64,000 bases of DNA from Rhizobium grahamii (GCF_009498215.1 NZ_CP043499.1:744001-808000); one strand, 5' to 3'. Shown: positions 9,679 through 19,150, numbered from the stretch's first letter. Numbers and translations are program-made. Notes: a model not told the origin generated them from the sequence alone.

Positions 9679-9900
9679 CTAAGGCAACGACTTCAATAGC
9701 TTAAGTTTGTGTCCTGGTGCAAATACTAAGATCCGGTCCTGCTCAAGCGCAGAGAGGACCGACATGATCTCCTCCTGCGTAAACCCCGCTGCATTCAGTG
9801 GCTCTTTTACATCGAGAAGGTTGATCGTGACGTCGGGCTTCACCTTCATCGACCGAAGTTTTTCGATGAGGGCGGTTTCAGTTTCTGCAAATCGGCTCAT
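9679..9900 (-). CDS. Small hypothetical protein
   Basis: The protein has about 73 residues starting MSRFAETE. The composition is protein-like, with a predicted helix-rich N-terminus and a basic C-terminal tail (GHKLKLLKSLP). The pattern FTQEEIMSVLSALEQDRIL resembles a small winged-helix segment, but I do not recognise a family. An upstream start at 9915 would add five residues; neither has a strong ribosome site. It lies alone between the GMC operon and the HAD gene, downstream of both flanking units. Confidence 0.5.
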   Translation of the reverse strand: MSRFAETETALIEKLRSMKVKPDVTINLLDVKEPLNAAGFTQEEIMSVLSALEQDRILVFAPGHKLKLLKSLP

Positions 9901-9983
9901 GCGGCATCTTAGCAAAGATCTGGCTGAAGCGAAGTTCTCTCAGGCGAGCATCCTGGAGTTTCTCGGGAGGTAAGATCTTTCTC

Positions 9984-10823
9984 CTAGAACACAAAGGCTT
10001 GCATCATATACCTCGGAGACGCACCAGTGTCGGCAATGATGCGGTGGAGTTCGTCGTCGCTGTTATCGGCCAGTATCCCGGTTCTGACGAGTACGCTGTC
10101 CAACCCGGCAGACGCCGCTCCGAGGATATCGTGTTCAACACTGTCGCCTATGCAGACGACGCGTCTCCTGTCCTCAACGTCGACAAGCTTAAGCGCGTGA
10201 TCGTAGATTTCAGGATAGGGCTTTCCGACCCAGACCACTTTCCCGCCTATCGCTTCATAGAGCTTGGCAATGCTGCCTGCACCCGGCGCGACGGAACCCT
10301 CGTGGAGTTTGTGGATATCAGGATTGGTGCAGTAGCACGGCACATTGTTTTCGGCAGCCGGCCTCAACATCTCGCGGTAATCGTCCATGGAAATGCGCTC
10401 GGCCTCGCTGCCCGAGATGATGACGATGTCTGCCTCTTTCCCGCTACGCACGGAGGTTAGTCCCAATCGATCGGCAAGGTTGGTATCCCCACCGCTTGAG
10501 ATCGTCAGCGCTCTCGCCCCCTGGGAGATGGCAACCCCGGGCCGTGACAAAATCTCGAAGGCAACATCGCCCGATGTCACGAAGAAGTTGAAACTATCCG
10601 GCGCGAAGCCGAGCTTCACCAGCCTTTCGGCATTGTACTGGCCGCTGCGCCCCGAATTTGAGAGGATCACGATCCTTCTGCCCGACCGGCTCAATTGCCG
10701 AAGGGCATCGACGGCGCCCTGATACGGCCCGATATCGTCGCGAAGGACGCCGAACTGATCGACGAAAAACACGTCATACTCGGCGCTCAATCGCGCCACG
10801 TCCACGGTGACAGATTTAGGCAT
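9984..10823 (-). CDS. HAD-superfamily class IIA hydrolase
   Basis: The 279-residue protein has HAD motif I FFVDQFGVLRD, motif II ILSNSGR, a motif-III region with VGKPYPEIYDHAL, and motif IV CIGDSVEHDILGA. The second aspartate of the usual DxD is replaced by an aromatic residue, as I recall for a NagD-like class IIA subgroup. The longer frame begins at 10901, but MPKSVTVDV at 10823 is chosen because it overlaps the kinase stop by eight bases, which suggests translational coupling. Coupling to a sugar kinase and class II aldolase suggests dephosphorylation of a sugar phosphate or of an aldolase product. The substrate is unknown. Confidence 0.84.
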   Translation of the reverse strand: MPKSVTVDVARLSAEYDVFFVDQFGVLRDDIGPYQGAVDALRQLSRSGRRIVILSNSGRSGQYNAERLVKLGFAPDSFNFFVTSGDVAFEILSRPGVAISQGARALTISSGGDTNLADRLGLTSVRSGKEADIVIISGSEAERISMDDYREMLRPAAENNVPCYCTNPDIHKLHEGSVAPGAGSIAKLYEAIGGKVVWVGKPYPEIYDHALKLVDVEDRRRVVCIGDSVEHDILGAASAGLDSVLVRTGILADNSDDELHRIIADTGASPRYMMQAFVF

Positions 10824-12096
10824 CTTCCTGCTCCAACGCGGCGATGACCAGAGATGCCGTACCGACGGCGGCCTCCAGCGATCTGGCCGGCAGCGTCTCA
10901 ACGCCGAGCGCGTGAGACCGCATTGCTGTCCAGGCCGGATTGCGTGCGCCGCCGCCGACTGTTCTCAAGGACTTGATAGGCATGGCGCCCAGTTCCTCGA
11001 GGCGTCGGTAGCCAAGGCGTTCGATCTCGGTCATCCCCTCCAGAATGGCCTGGAAGAATTGGGCGTCATCGGCGGGCCGTGGATCCAGCCGAGGCTGATA
11101 ATCAGGATCGTTGAAGGGAAACCGTTCGCCCGGCCTTAAGAGTGGATAGTAGTTGAGACCGAGCGGCTGCTCCGGGTTGATCCGGGCGGTCAAGTCGTCG
11201 AGCCTGTTATCGCCGATCAGGGCTCGAACCACGTTGCCGCCGCTGTTGGAGGCGCCTCCGAGCAGCCAGAACTTGCCCACCCGATGGGAATAGACGCCGA
11301 ATTCCGGCGCGTTGATCGGGCGGTCGGAGGCGAGTTTCAGCACGATCGTCGAGCCGAGCGCCGTTACCGCATCACCGATTTCCGATGCTCCGGTCGCGAG
11401 GAAAGATGCACATCCGTCCGTCGTACCGGCATGGAAGAACGTCGATTTCGGAAGACCGAGATCCCGCAAATAGCCTGCGACCGGTGCGACCCTCTCGCCG
11501 GCGCGCACGACCTTGGGCAGTGCGCTCACATCCATCCCGGCACGCTCGATCCACTCAGGCCAACGCTCCGAGGCGAGATCATAGCCTGTTTTCAGGGCAT
11601 TGTTTTCGTCGCTGATGCGCTCCGGGCAACCGAGCATCATCAGGATCCAATCCGCCTGGTGAACGACGGCCACGGCGTCCTGCCCCCGGGACAGGTAGAT
11701 GGCCCGCGCAAGCCCGGAACTGGCGCCGACCGCAGTACTGCCTGCGGGAGCGTGACGAGCGATCCGGCTGACGATCTCAGGCTCGGGGCAGGGGTCGTTG
11801 TACATCAGCACCGAGCCCGTTGGCCGATTGTTCCTGTCGAGTGCTAGCACGGTGCCGGATGTTCCGTCGACTGCGACACCTCTGACCGCGGTCAGGTCGA
11901 CCTGCGAGTTGAGGTCTTCGACGGCCTGTCGCACACGTGTCCACCACGCGGCGGGTTGCCGTGTCTCGGCGGGACTTTCGAATGGCGCAGCCGCGAAGCC
12001 TAGAGGGTTGCCATGCCGATCGAGGGCGCTCGCCCGCGCACCCGATGTGCCGATGTCGATGCCAAGCGCATATGCCTGCTCGGAACCGCTGGTCAC
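10816..12096 (-). CDS. FGGY-family carbohydrate kinase
   Basis: The N-terminus has the phosphate-binding motif LGIDIGTSGARA, followed by GVAVDGTSGTVLALD, and the C-terminal half has GGGARNPAWTAMRS. Together these are the actin-like ATPase fold of FGGY sugar kinases (xylulokinase/rhamnulokinase relatives). The open frame reaches 12153, but a GTG at 12096 forms the classic GTGA four-base overlap with the aldolase stop, which decides the start at 426 residues. It lies in the leftward operon aldolase-kinase-HAD. It probably phosphorylates a ketose or polyol before aldol cleavage. It is one of two FGGY kinases in the locus. Confidence 0.88.
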   Translation of the reverse strand: MTSGSEQAYALGIDIGTSGARASALDRHGNPLGFAAAPFESPAETRQPAAWWTRVRQAVEDLNSQVDLTAVRGVAVDGTSGTVLALDRNNRPTGSVLMYNDPCPEPEIVSRIARHAPAGSTAVGASSGLARAIYLSRGQDAVAVVHQADWILMMLGCPERISDENNALKTGYDLASERWPEWIERAGMDVSALPKVVRAGERVAPVAGYLRDLGLPKSTFFHAGTTDGCASFLATGASEIGDAVTALGSTIVLKLASDRPINAPEFGVYSHRVGKFWLLGGASNSGGNVVRALIGDNRLDDLTARINPEQPLGLNYYPLLRPGERFPFNDPDYQPRLDPRPADDAQFFQAILEGMTEIERLGYRRLEELGAMPIKSLRTVGGGARNPAWTAMRSHALGVETLPARSLEAAVGTASLVIAALEQEDA

Positions 12097-13175
12097 GCCG
12101 AGTGCCTCGTTGACTGCCGATCCAGCGCCTGACGGTATTGTTCTGCTTCCCAATGTGTCAGTTCATATTCGTCGGCATCGGACAGATAGGCGATCTTCTC
12201 GCCATCAGGGATGCGACCGACAACCTCTGCAAGGCAGCGGGCCATGACTTCGCCTCCGGCCGTAAGCGTATTTGACAGCAGGATGCCTTTGCCGGGAACG
12301 ATCACCAGTTTGGGCAGTTCGCGTCCCTCCCTGGCGTAGGCTGCTTCCAGATCGTTGGCGTTCTGTTCGGGCGTGAGCATGCCGATCTCGGTTCCGAGGA
12401 AGATCACATGGTCGGGGTAAAGTGAGCCGCCGAGGGCAAGTGCCTGGTTGATGTCCGAAAGCGCAATCACATGACTGTCGAGGTCCTTTGCGGCGTGAAA
12501 GCTTGATCCGTTGGCCGCAGTGGTCAGGGCGTCGAAATTCGGGGCAGCGGTTGCGCGCGGGGCTGAACGAAGGGCCTCGGTGACGCGATCAATCCGCTCG
12601 GCGACTTCGCTTACCGTTTCGCCGCAGACGATGATGCCGTGGTTGAAAAGGATCAGGATATCAGGTCTTGCTGCCGCGGCTTTTTCAATCTCTCGAGCCA
12701 GAGGCGTTCCAGGGCGTCTGTAGGGAACAGAGGCCCACTTCAAGTCGTGAACCGCTGCCATCCGAGCCGCCAGGATCTCGTCGCGTCGGTCCAGCACCGC
12801 AAGCGCAATCGCATTGACGCAGTGATAGTGGGCGACCACCGGGCTCTGCAGCGCGGCATGGAAACTTGTCTCGATGGACGGCCGCAGGCCGCTCGAGTTC
12901 AGTTCGTCAACGACGAAATCGATCGACTTTTCGGCCCTGGGGTCGCCTTCCCGCAGTGCCGTGACCAGCGGATCCACGAGAACGGGGACCATGATGTCCT
13001 GTTCGCGGGCCTTCGCAAGCCAGGTTCCCGAGGCCTTCACCCACATGACGCCGTCATGTTTGATCGAGGTATTGCCGCCTGCGCCCTGGGTTTTCTGTAT
13101 GTCGTTGCCGATCTCGCTTGAGAGATGGAGGAAATCCCCGAACAGGTCGGTTTTCCGCAAGTCCGGAATTGTCAT
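12093..13175 (-). CDS. Class II aldolase/adducin-family protein
   Basis: The protein shows the class II aldolase pattern: GAGGNTSIK near residue 32, SGTWLA, ETSFHAAL (acid/base region) and the zinc-binding pair in VAHYHCVNA, with a third likely histidine in LFNHGIIVCGE. At 360 residues it is longer than fuculose- or ribulose-phosphate aldolases, with a C-terminal extension of about 120 residues as in RhaD-dehydrogenase relatives. AGGAGGAG precedes the ATG by about six bases. It leads the leftward operon and is divergent from the DeoR gene. It likely cleaves the phosphorylated ketose into dihydroxyacetone phosphate and an aldehyde. Confidence 0.86.
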   Translation of the reverse strand: MTIPDLRKTDLFGDFLHLSSEIGNDIQKTQGAGGNTSIKHDGVMWVKASGTWLAKAREQDIMVPVLVDPLVTALREGDPRAEKSIDFVVDELNSSGLRPSIETSFHAALQSPVVAHYHCVNAIALAVLDRRDEILAARMAAVHDLKWASVPYRRPGTPLAREIEKAAAARPDILILFNHGIIVCGETVSEVAERIDRVTEALRSAPRATAAPNFDALTTAANGSSFHAAKDLDSHVIALSDINQALALGGSLYPDHVIFLGTEIGMLTPEQNANDLEAAYAREGRELPKLVIVPGKGILLSNTLTAGGEVMARCLAEVVGRIPDGEKIAYLSDADEYELTHWEAEQYRQALDRQSTRHSA

Positions 13176-13363
13176 CTGGTTCTCCTCCTACGGCACATTG
13201 CTCAACTGGGCTGAATAAGCTGAGCAAACTTTGGCGCGATCCTATAAATGTGATCGAAGATCGTCAACTGTGAAGATTTTCAGTCTAATCTATTGCGACA
13301 GTTACGTCAGTGTGATTATAGTTCGTCATAGCGCTTGAGGAGAAGCGCGAATGGAGGCACTTC
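13176..13363. promoter_or_regulatory. Divergent control region of the sugar locus
   Basis: This region separates the aldolase and DeoR genes. It carries three TGTGA repeats at 13249, 13269 and 13311, spaced 20 and 42 bases, which is close to whole helical turns. Each is followed by an A/T-rich segment. This is a plausible multi-site DeoR operator serving both operons. The link to DeoR is inference. Confidence 0.4.
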
Positions 13364-14143
13364 TTGAACGATTCCGATCGCCATCGCCTGATCACCGAGA
13401 TGCTGCTCGAAACGCCTTTCGCATCGGTGCGCGATCTGCAGGAGCGCCTTGGCGTGTCTCCAGCTACCATTCGGCGCGATATCGACAAGCTTCACGAGAT
13501 CGGCAAGGCGCGGAAAGTCTATGGCGGGATTTCCGCAAATGACGCGTCCGCGACCGGGCGGCTCTCGGCGCGGCCTTACGATGAAAATCGCGACATTGCG
13601 GTGGATGCAAAGCGCGCGATTGCCGAGAAGGCGGCCGGCCTCGTCAGGGACGGGGACTCCATTATCGTGCATGCTGGCTCCACCTGCTATCAGCTCGGGC
13701 AGCAGCTTGCTCGGCGCAATGTGCGCGTCTACACCAATTCGATGCCGCTCGCTGCTTATCTCGGGGAGCACGGGACGTGCCACCTGACACTCGCCGGTGG
13801 CGAGCTTTATCGCGAGCCCGGCATAATCCATGACCCTTCGGCGGGAGCGCCGGATTTCTTTGCATCTCGCTTCTTTCTCGGCACGCAAGGCATCAGTGCG
13901 GAAGGGCTGCTGGAATCGCATCCCCTGCTCACCAAGGCTATCGGCGAGCTCAGCACGCGTGCCGACGAAATCGTCCTCTTGGCCGACAGCCGGAAGTTCT
14001 CGATCCAGCCGCGCAACATCGTGCTGCCGCTTTCGAGGATCGGGACGATCGTCACCGATGATGGCCTATCCGACTCGGGCGCCAAGATGCTTGAGGATGC
14101 CGGCATAACCATCCTGATTGCCGCGGTCGGGGTGCCATCATGA
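13364..14143 (+). CDS. DeoR-family transcriptional repressor
   Basis: The N-terminal winged helix-turn-helix (SVRDLQERLGVSPATIRRDI, residues about 21-40) is followed by a sugar-phosphate-sensing DeoR domain with IVHAGSTCYQLGQQL, ISAEGLLESHPLLTKA and VLLADSRKF. The start is TTG, supported by GGAGG at 13353-13357 six bases upstream; an ATG at 13351 is out of frame. It begins the rightward operon and overlaps the next kinase by ATGA. It most likely represses both divergent operons until a phosphorylated sugar intermediate binds. Confidence 0.92.
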   Translation: MNDSDRHRLITEMLLETPFASVRDLQERLGVSPATIRRDIDKLHEIGKARKVYGGISANDASATGRLSARPYDENRDIAVDAKRAIAEKAAGLVRDGDSIIVHAGSTCYQLGQQLARRNVRVYTNSMPLAAYLGEHGTCHLTLAGGELYREPGIIHDPSAGAPDFFASRFFLGTQGISAEGLLESHPLLTKAIGELSTRADEIVLLADSRKFSIQPRNIVLPLSRIGTIVTDDGLSDSGAKMLEDAGITILIAAVGVPS

Positions 14144-15546
14144 CCGGACATGCTGCAGTAGCGGTCTTCGACCTCGGCAAGACGAACTCGAAGCTGTTCG
14201 TCCTCGGCCACGATGGCTCGATACTTTGGGACGCTCGCAGCAAGCCAAGCTGGGTCGATCATGATGGAGTTCGGGTTCTTGACGATCAGGCGCTCTTCGC
14301 GTGGATGAAGGACGTCTTGAAGACGGCGGTTGAAGATCATGGGGTAGGGCACGTGACCTTTTCCGGACACGGCTGCACCTACGCGTTGACCAAGGGTGAC
14401 AGTCTGGTCCATCCGATCCTCGACTACGAGCAGGAGCCGCCGCGCGAGGTTGCTGATCGCATCGACATGATGGTTCCGGCCTTCCGAGAGACCTATTCGC
14501 CTCGCCTTCCACTCGGCTTCAACTATGGTCGGCACATTCTCTGGGTCGAGGATACCAAGCCCGAGCTTCTGGCTCAAACCGATGCCATCTTGTCCTATCC
14601 TCAATTCTGGTCCTGGCGGTTTTCAGGCCGGAAGGTGTCGGAAGTTTCTTACATCGGTTGCCATTCCCATCTCTGGGCGCCTCTGATCGGGGACTTTAGC
14701 AGTCTGGTCGACGGCAGGGGGTGGCGGGAGAAAATGCCGGCCTTTGCCAGGGCGGGCACGGAACTCGGTACATTCCTGGTCACGACGAAATACGGTGAAG
14801 CCGTTCCGGTCGCCGTTCATAACGGAGTCCACGATAGCAACGCGGCGCTCTATTTTTACCGTTCGGTCGGGTTCGACGATTTCACGCTGGTGTCCACGGG
14901 GACGTGGGTCGTTATCTTCAACTCCGCTTGCCCGCTTGAGGCGCTGGACGAACACCGTGACATGCTCGCCAACGTGACCGTTGATGGCAGGCCCGCGCCG
15001 ACCATTCGGTTCATGGGAGGTCGGGAATACGACATCGCGAGCGGTGGCTGGAACAAGGCCGTGAGCCTAGAGGCATTGGCGCGCGTGATTGCCAAGGGAG
15101 CATTCGCGTTGCCCTCCTTTGCTCCCGGCGGTCCCATGCAAGGCTTCGATGGGCGATTTGTCGGCCCCTCGGTCGATGGCGAGGAGAGGGCGGCCACGGC
15201 TCTTCTCTATGTCGCGCTGATGACCGACCTTTCGCTTGACCTGATACGATCAAGCAACCCGATCGTTATCGACGGCGGCCTCGTCAAGACCGGTTTGTTT
15301 GCGGAGTTGCTTGCCCAATTGCGTCCGGCCCAGCCGATATTCACGAGCAAGACGGCCGAAGGAAGCGCCTTTGGAGCCGCCGCGCTCGTTTTCAATGAAC
15401 TCGGCCATCATCCGTTCGCCAACGAGACGGTTGAGGCTGCCTCGCTCGATGTCGAGGGTCTTGAGTCCTATCGGCGCACCTGGAGTGGTTTCCTTGGGAT
15501 CAAAGACCCGTCCGCGATGCAGCCAGAAAAGGAGCTCCACGCATGA
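14140..15546 (+). CDS. FGGY-family carbohydrate kinase (rhamnulokinase-like)
   Basis: The 468-residue kinase has an N-terminal FDLGKTNSKLFVL phosphate loop in place of the usual DxGT, then VTFSGHGCTYALT. C-terminal ATP-site elements are VIDGGLVKTGLFAELLAQL and EGSAFGAAALVF. It overlaps DeoR by four bases (ATGA) and the ABC ATPase by four bases. It is distant from the other kinase of the locus, so the two probably act on different sugars or on successive intermediates. The sugar specificity cannot be read; L-rhamnulose, L-fuculose and other ketoses are possibilities. Confidence 0.86.
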   Translation: MTGHAAVAVFDLGKTNSKLFVLGHDGSILWDARSKPSWVDHDGVRVLDDQALFAWMKDVLKTAVEDHGVGHVTFSGHGCTYALTKGDSLVHPILDYEQEPPREVADRIDMMVPAFRETYSPRLPLGFNYGRHILWVEDTKPELLAQTDAILSYPQFWSWRFSGRKVSEVSYIGCHSHLWAPLIGDFSSLVDGRGWREKMPAFARAGTELGTFLVTTKYGEAVPVAVHNGVHDSNAALYFYRSVGFDDFTLVSTGTWVVIFNSACPLEALDEHRDMLANVTVDGRPAPTIRFMGGREYDIASGGWNKAVSLEALARVIAKGAFALPSFAPGGPMQGFDGRFVGPSVDGEERAATALLYVALMTDLSLDLIRSSNPIVIDGGLVKTGLFAELLAQLRPAQPIFTSKTAEGSAFGAAALVFNELGHHPFANETVEAASLDVEGLESYRRTWSGFLGIKDPSAMQPEKELHA

Positions 15547-17087
15547 GTGCGGCAGCGCCAAGGGCGAATGCGCCCGTTCTCGAAATGAGAAACATCAGCA
15601 AGACGTTCGGCAACACGAGAGCTCTGACCAACGTGTCGCTGACGGTCTATCCAGGCGAGGTTCACGCGCTGATGGGCGAGAACGGCGCTGGAAAGTCCAC
15701 GCTGATGAAGGTGCTTTCAGGCGCCTATACGGCTGATCCAGGCGGCACTGTTGCAGTTGACGGTCAGCCGATCGTATCAGGCGATCCCATTCGCGCAAAG
15801 GCGAACGGTATCGCGGTTATCTATCAGGAACTGTCTCTCGCGCCAAACCTGACGGTTGCGCAGAACATGTTTCTCGGCGCGGAGCCTGCTCGCTTCGGCG
15901 TTATCGACAAGACCGCAGCGCGCGAGCGCGTCGAACCGATTCTCAAGCAACTCGGCATTGAGTTCGGCCCGTCGCAGCTTGTCGCGGGCTTGTCTCTCGG
16001 CGAGCGGCAAATGGTGGAAATTGCGCGTGCGCTGACGACGAATGCGAAGATCATCGTCATGGACGAGCCGACGACCTCGCTCACATCGAGAGAAACCGAA
16101 CGTCTGTTCGAGGTCATTGCCGGCCTCAAGGCTCGCGGTATTGCCATCATCTATATCAGCCACCGCATGGAAGAAATCTATGCGCTCGCCGATCGTGTCA
16201 GCGTTCTACGCGACAGCGCTTATGTGGGAACGCTCGAGCGTGCCGAGCTTTCAGCCGAAAAACTCGTGTCGATGATGGTTGGTCGCGACCTGTCGTCTTT
16301 CTACAAGAAAGAGCATCGCGCGCCGCAGCAAGCCGCCCTAACGATATTGTCCGTCCGCGATATCGGAGACGGGCGACGCGTTCACGGATGCTCCTTTGAC
16401 GCAAAGGCCGGGGAAGTCCTCGGGATCGCCGGTCTCGTTGGTTCCGGCCGCACCGAACTCGCACGGCTGATTTTCGGGGCCGACAAGAAGATATCGGGCA
16501 CCGTACTGCTCGAAGGCAGCGAATTGACGATCGGCGGCCCGCGCGATGCCATGGACGCCGGTATTGCCTATCTCACCGAAGACCGGAAGGGCCTGGGGTT
16601 GTTCCTCGACATGACGATCAACGAAAACATCAACATCGGTGTGATCGGCAAGGACGCGGCCAAGGGTGGCATTCTGAATTTCGCGGCGGCTCGCGAACGC
16701 GCGGCAAAGGCGATCTCCTCACTTTCCATTCGAACGCTGAGCGCAAGCATCAATGTTGGAGCGCTGTCGGGTGGAAATCAGCAGAAGGCACTGATCGCCC
16801 GCCTGCTCGAGACCAAGCCGAAAGCCATCATCTTCGACGAACCGACGCGCGGCGTCGATGTCGGCGCGAAGTCCGAAATCTACCGAATTATCGACGAACT
16901 TGCGCAGACCGGCATCGCGATTGTCGTCATTTCCAGCGACCTTCCCGAGATCATCGGGATTGCCGATCGCGTTCTCGTCATGCGCGAGGGCCACATCGCA
17001 GGCGAGGTGTCGTCGACGTACGAGCAACCAATCCGCCAGGAAGCCATCATGGCGTTTTCGACCGGCTCGGCGCCGAAAGTCGCCTGA
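15543..17087 (+). CDS. Sugar ABC transporter ATP-binding protein (CUT2 type, two nucleotide-binding domains)
   Basis: The 514-residue protein has two ABC domains. The first has Walker A GENGAGKST, signature LSLGERQMVEIARAL and Walker B IIVMDEPTTSL. The second has a degenerate Walker A (GLVGSGRTEL), signature LSGGNQQKALIARLL and Walker B AIIFDEPTRGVDVG. This is the RbsA/MglA architecture for monosaccharide uptake, with the first site likely the main ATPase. It overlaps the kinase by ATGA and is followed by the permease after 31 bases. Confidence 0.96.
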   Translation: MSAAAPRANAPVLEMRNISKTFGNTRALTNVSLTVYPGEVHALMGENGAGKSTLMKVLSGAYTADPGGTVAVDGQPIVSGDPIRAKANGIAVIYQELSLAPNLTVAQNMFLGAEPARFGVIDKTAARERVEPILKQLGIEFGPSQLVAGLSLGERQMVEIARALTTNAKIIVMDEPTTSLTSRETERLFEVIAGLKARGIAIIYISHRMEEIYALADRVSVLRDSAYVGTLERAELSAEKLVSMMVGRDLSSFYKKEHRAPQQAALTILSVRDIGDGRRVHGCSFDAKAGEVLGIAGLVGSGRTELARLIFGADKKISGTVLLEGSELTIGGPRDAMDAGIAYLTEDRKGLGLFLDMTINENINIGVIGKDAAKGGILNFAAARERAAKAISSLSIRTLSASINVGALSGGNQQKALIARLLETKPKAIIFDEPTRGVDVGAKSEIYRIIDELAQTGIAIVVISSDLPEIIGIADRVLVMREGHIAGEVSSTYEQPIRQEAIMAFSTGSAPKVA

Positions 17088-17118
17088 GTTCGCCAATTCA
17101 AAAGACGGGACAAGAAGC

Positions 17119-18102
17119 ATGACCGCCACATCGACCGAACAGCCGAACGCCAGCAAAGCCAGGTTCCGATCAACGTTGACGGCGCTCGGCATGCTTCCGG
17201 TTCTCGTCATATTGGCAATAGGCTTCCATCTTCTCAGCGGGCGGTTTCTAAGCGTCAACAACCTGTCGATCGTCATGCAGCAGGCATCGATCAACACGGT
17301 GCTGGCTGCCGGGATGACCTTCGTCATCCTCACAGGCGGTATCGATCTTTCGGTGGGCTCGATCCTGGCGGCATCTGCCATGGTTGGCGTCATCGTTTCT
17401 CTTTGGCCGGATATCGGCATGCTCGGAATTCCGGCTGCAATCGCCGTCGGTCTTGCCTGCGGTGTTGTCAACGGAACGATCATTTCGGCTCTGAAGCTGC
17501 CGCCGTTCATCGTGACCCTCGGCTCGCTGACTGCGATGCGTGGCATCGCTCGGCTGCTCGGAAACGACACCACAGTCTTCAATCCGGATCTGCCCTTCGA
17601 TTTCATAGGAAACGGCAGCTTCCTCGGCGTGCCGTGGCTTGCCATCATCGCGCTTGCGACGATCCTGATCTCCTGGTTTATCCTCAAGCGGACCGTTCTC
17701 GGAACCTGGATCTATGCGGTTGGCGGCAACGTCGAGGCCGCACGCCTGACGGGGATCAAGGTGCCGCTCGTCCTGCTGTTCGTCTATTCGATGTCCGGCC
17801 TTCTTGCCGGTCTTGGCGGGGTCATGTCGGCAGCGCGGCTTTACGCGGCCAACGGTCTCCAGCTTGGCCAGGCATACGAGCTCGATGCGATTGCCGCTGT
17901 TATTCTTGGTGGTACCAGCTTCGTCGGCGGTGTCGGGTCGATCTGGGGCACGCTCATTGGCGCGCTGATCATCGCCGTGCTGTCGAACGGCCTCATCCTC
18001 GTCGGTGTCTCGGACATCTGGCAGTACATCATCAAGGGACTTGTCATCATCGTGGCCGTGGGGCTCGACCGCTACCGGCTGAAGGGGCTTAGCCGCACGT
18101 AA
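17119..18102 (+). CDS. Sugar ABC transporter permease (CUT2, RbsC-like)
   Basis: The protein has about 327 residues and eight to ten hydrophobic segments. The family block TFVILTGGIDLSVGSILA and the late ILGGTSFVGGVGSIWGTLIG are diagnostic of BPD-2 permeases. The open frame extends upstream inside the ATPase gene, but the start is ATG 17119 with GGGA nine bases before it. It forms the inner-membrane channel for the ATPase and binding protein around it. Confidence 0.95.
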   Translation: MTATSTEQPNASKARFRSTLTALGMLPVLVILAIGFHLLSGRFLSVNNLSIVMQQASINTVLAAGMTFVILTGGIDLSVGSILAASAMVGVIVSLWPDIGMLGIPAAIAVGLACGVVNGTIISALKLPPFIVTLGSLTAMRGIARLLGNDTTVFNPDLPFDFIGNGSFLGVPWLAIIALATILISWFILKRTVLGTWIYAVGGNVEAARLTGIKVPLVLLFVYSMSGLLAGLGGVMSAARLYAANGLQLGQAYELDAIAAVILGGTSFVGGVGSIWGTLIGALIIAVLSNGLILVGVSDIWQYIIKGLVIIVAVGLDRYRLKGLSRT

Positions 18103-18167
18103 GGTGTGGCTGATGGGACCGGGGTTACCGGATAACAAGGCGCAGGAGGCGCCCAATGGAGGAAAGA

Positions 18168-19106
18168 ATGCGCATGATTTCGAAACTGCTCGCCGCCACC
18201 GCACTGGCTGCATCCATCGCAATGCCGGCGGCCGCAAAGGACCTCGAAAAGATCGGCATTTCGGTCGGCCTTCTCGGCAACCCATTCTTCGTTGCCACGA
18301 TCAAGGGCATTGAGGACCGCGCCAAGGAAATCAATCCAAACGTTCAGGTCACCTCGGTTTCCGCGGACTACGACCTCAACAAGCAGGTATCGCAGATCGA
18401 CAGCTTCATCGCTGCCGGTGTCGACATCATCATGCTGAACGCAGTCGATGCCAAGGCGATCGCTCCAGCCGTCAAGAAGGCTCAGGCCGCCGGCGTTATC
18501 GTTGCCGCGTTCGACGTTTCCGCACCGGGTGCGGACGTCACCGTCATGACCAACAACGTGAAGGCGGGCGAAGAAGCCTGCCAGTACATCGTTGATCAGC
18601 TGAAGGGCAAGGGCAACGTCATCATCATCAACGGACCGGCATCGTCGTCGATCATCGACCGCGTTCAGGGATGCAAGAATGTTCTCGGCAAGAGCCCTGA
18701 CATCAAGATCCTCTCGGACGATCAGAACGGCCAGGGCTCGCGCGACGGCGGCCTTGCGGTCATGCAGGGTCTTCTGACCCGCTTCGACAAGATCGACGCG
18801 ATCTTCGCGATCAACGACCCGACCGGCATCGGCGCTGAACTGGCGGCAAAGCAGTTGAACCGTAACGAGTTCATCATCACTGCCGTCGACGGCGCCCCCG
18901 ATATCGAAAAGTCGCTGGCAAGCGGCAAGTCGATGATCAAGGCCTCCGCCTCCCAGGATCCCTACGTCATGGCAGGTGACTCGCTGAAGATGGCTGTCGA
19001 CGTATTGAACGGCAAGAAGCCTGCCGAAAACACTGTGCTGCTGGATCCGAAGCTGATCACGGCCGACAACATCAAGGACTACAAGGGCTGGACGGCAGCT
19101 CGCTAA
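18168..19106 (+). CDS. Periplasmic sugar-binding protein of the CUT2 ABC transporter
   Basis: A cleavable signal peptide (MRMISKLLAATALAASIAMPAAAKD) precedes a type I periplasmic-binding fold of about 290 residues. It has GNPFFVATIKGIEDRA, DSFIAAGVDIIMLNAVD, VIIINGPASSSIIDRVQG and AVDGAPDIEKSLASG, as in ribose/allose-type receptors. Two ribosome sites compete: GGAGG at 18158 gives ATG 18168, and AGGAGG at 18144 gives ATG 18156. The first gives a cleaner signal peptide. The 3-prime hairpin after it is typical where binding-protein mRNA must outlast the rest. The ligand is unknown but is likely a pentose or hexose feeding the kinases. Confidence 0.93.
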   Translation: MRMISKLLAATALAASIAMPAAAKDLEKIGISVGLLGNPFFVATIKGIEDRAKEINPNVQVTSVSADYDLNKQVSQIDSFIAAGVDIIMLNAVDAKAIAPAVKKAQAAGVIVAAFDVSAPGADVTVMTNNVKAGEEACQYIVDQLKGKGNVIIINGPASSSIIDRVQGCKNVLGKSPDIKILSDDQNGQGSRDGGLAVMQGLLTRFDKIDAIFAINDPTGIGAELAAKQLNRNEFIITAVDGAPDIEKSLASGKSMIKASASQDPYVMAGDSLKMAVDVLNGKKPAENTVLLDPKLITADNIKDYKGWTAAR

Positions 19107-19123
19107 GGTCTCCTCCCGTGCGG

Positions 19124-19150
19124 CCCGCCGATGCCTATGTGCTCGGCGGG
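19124..19150 (+). terminator. Intercistronic hairpin after the binding-protein gene
   Basis: CCCGCCGA at 19124-19131 pairs perfectly with TCGGCGGG at 19143-19150 around an 11-base loop. No T-run follows, so it more likely stabilises the upstream message or attenuates read-through into the epimerase than fully terminates. Confidence 0.5.

Noticed and set aside
9707..9973. Plus-strand open frame of 88 codons opposite the small hypothetical gene
   Set aside because: It is antisense to a more protein-like minus-strand frame and has no ribosome site.
16719..17687. Long minus-strand open frame (322 codons) across the ABC ATPase/permease junction
   Set aside because: It is a high-GC shadow of two clear ABC transporter genes, with no family motif.
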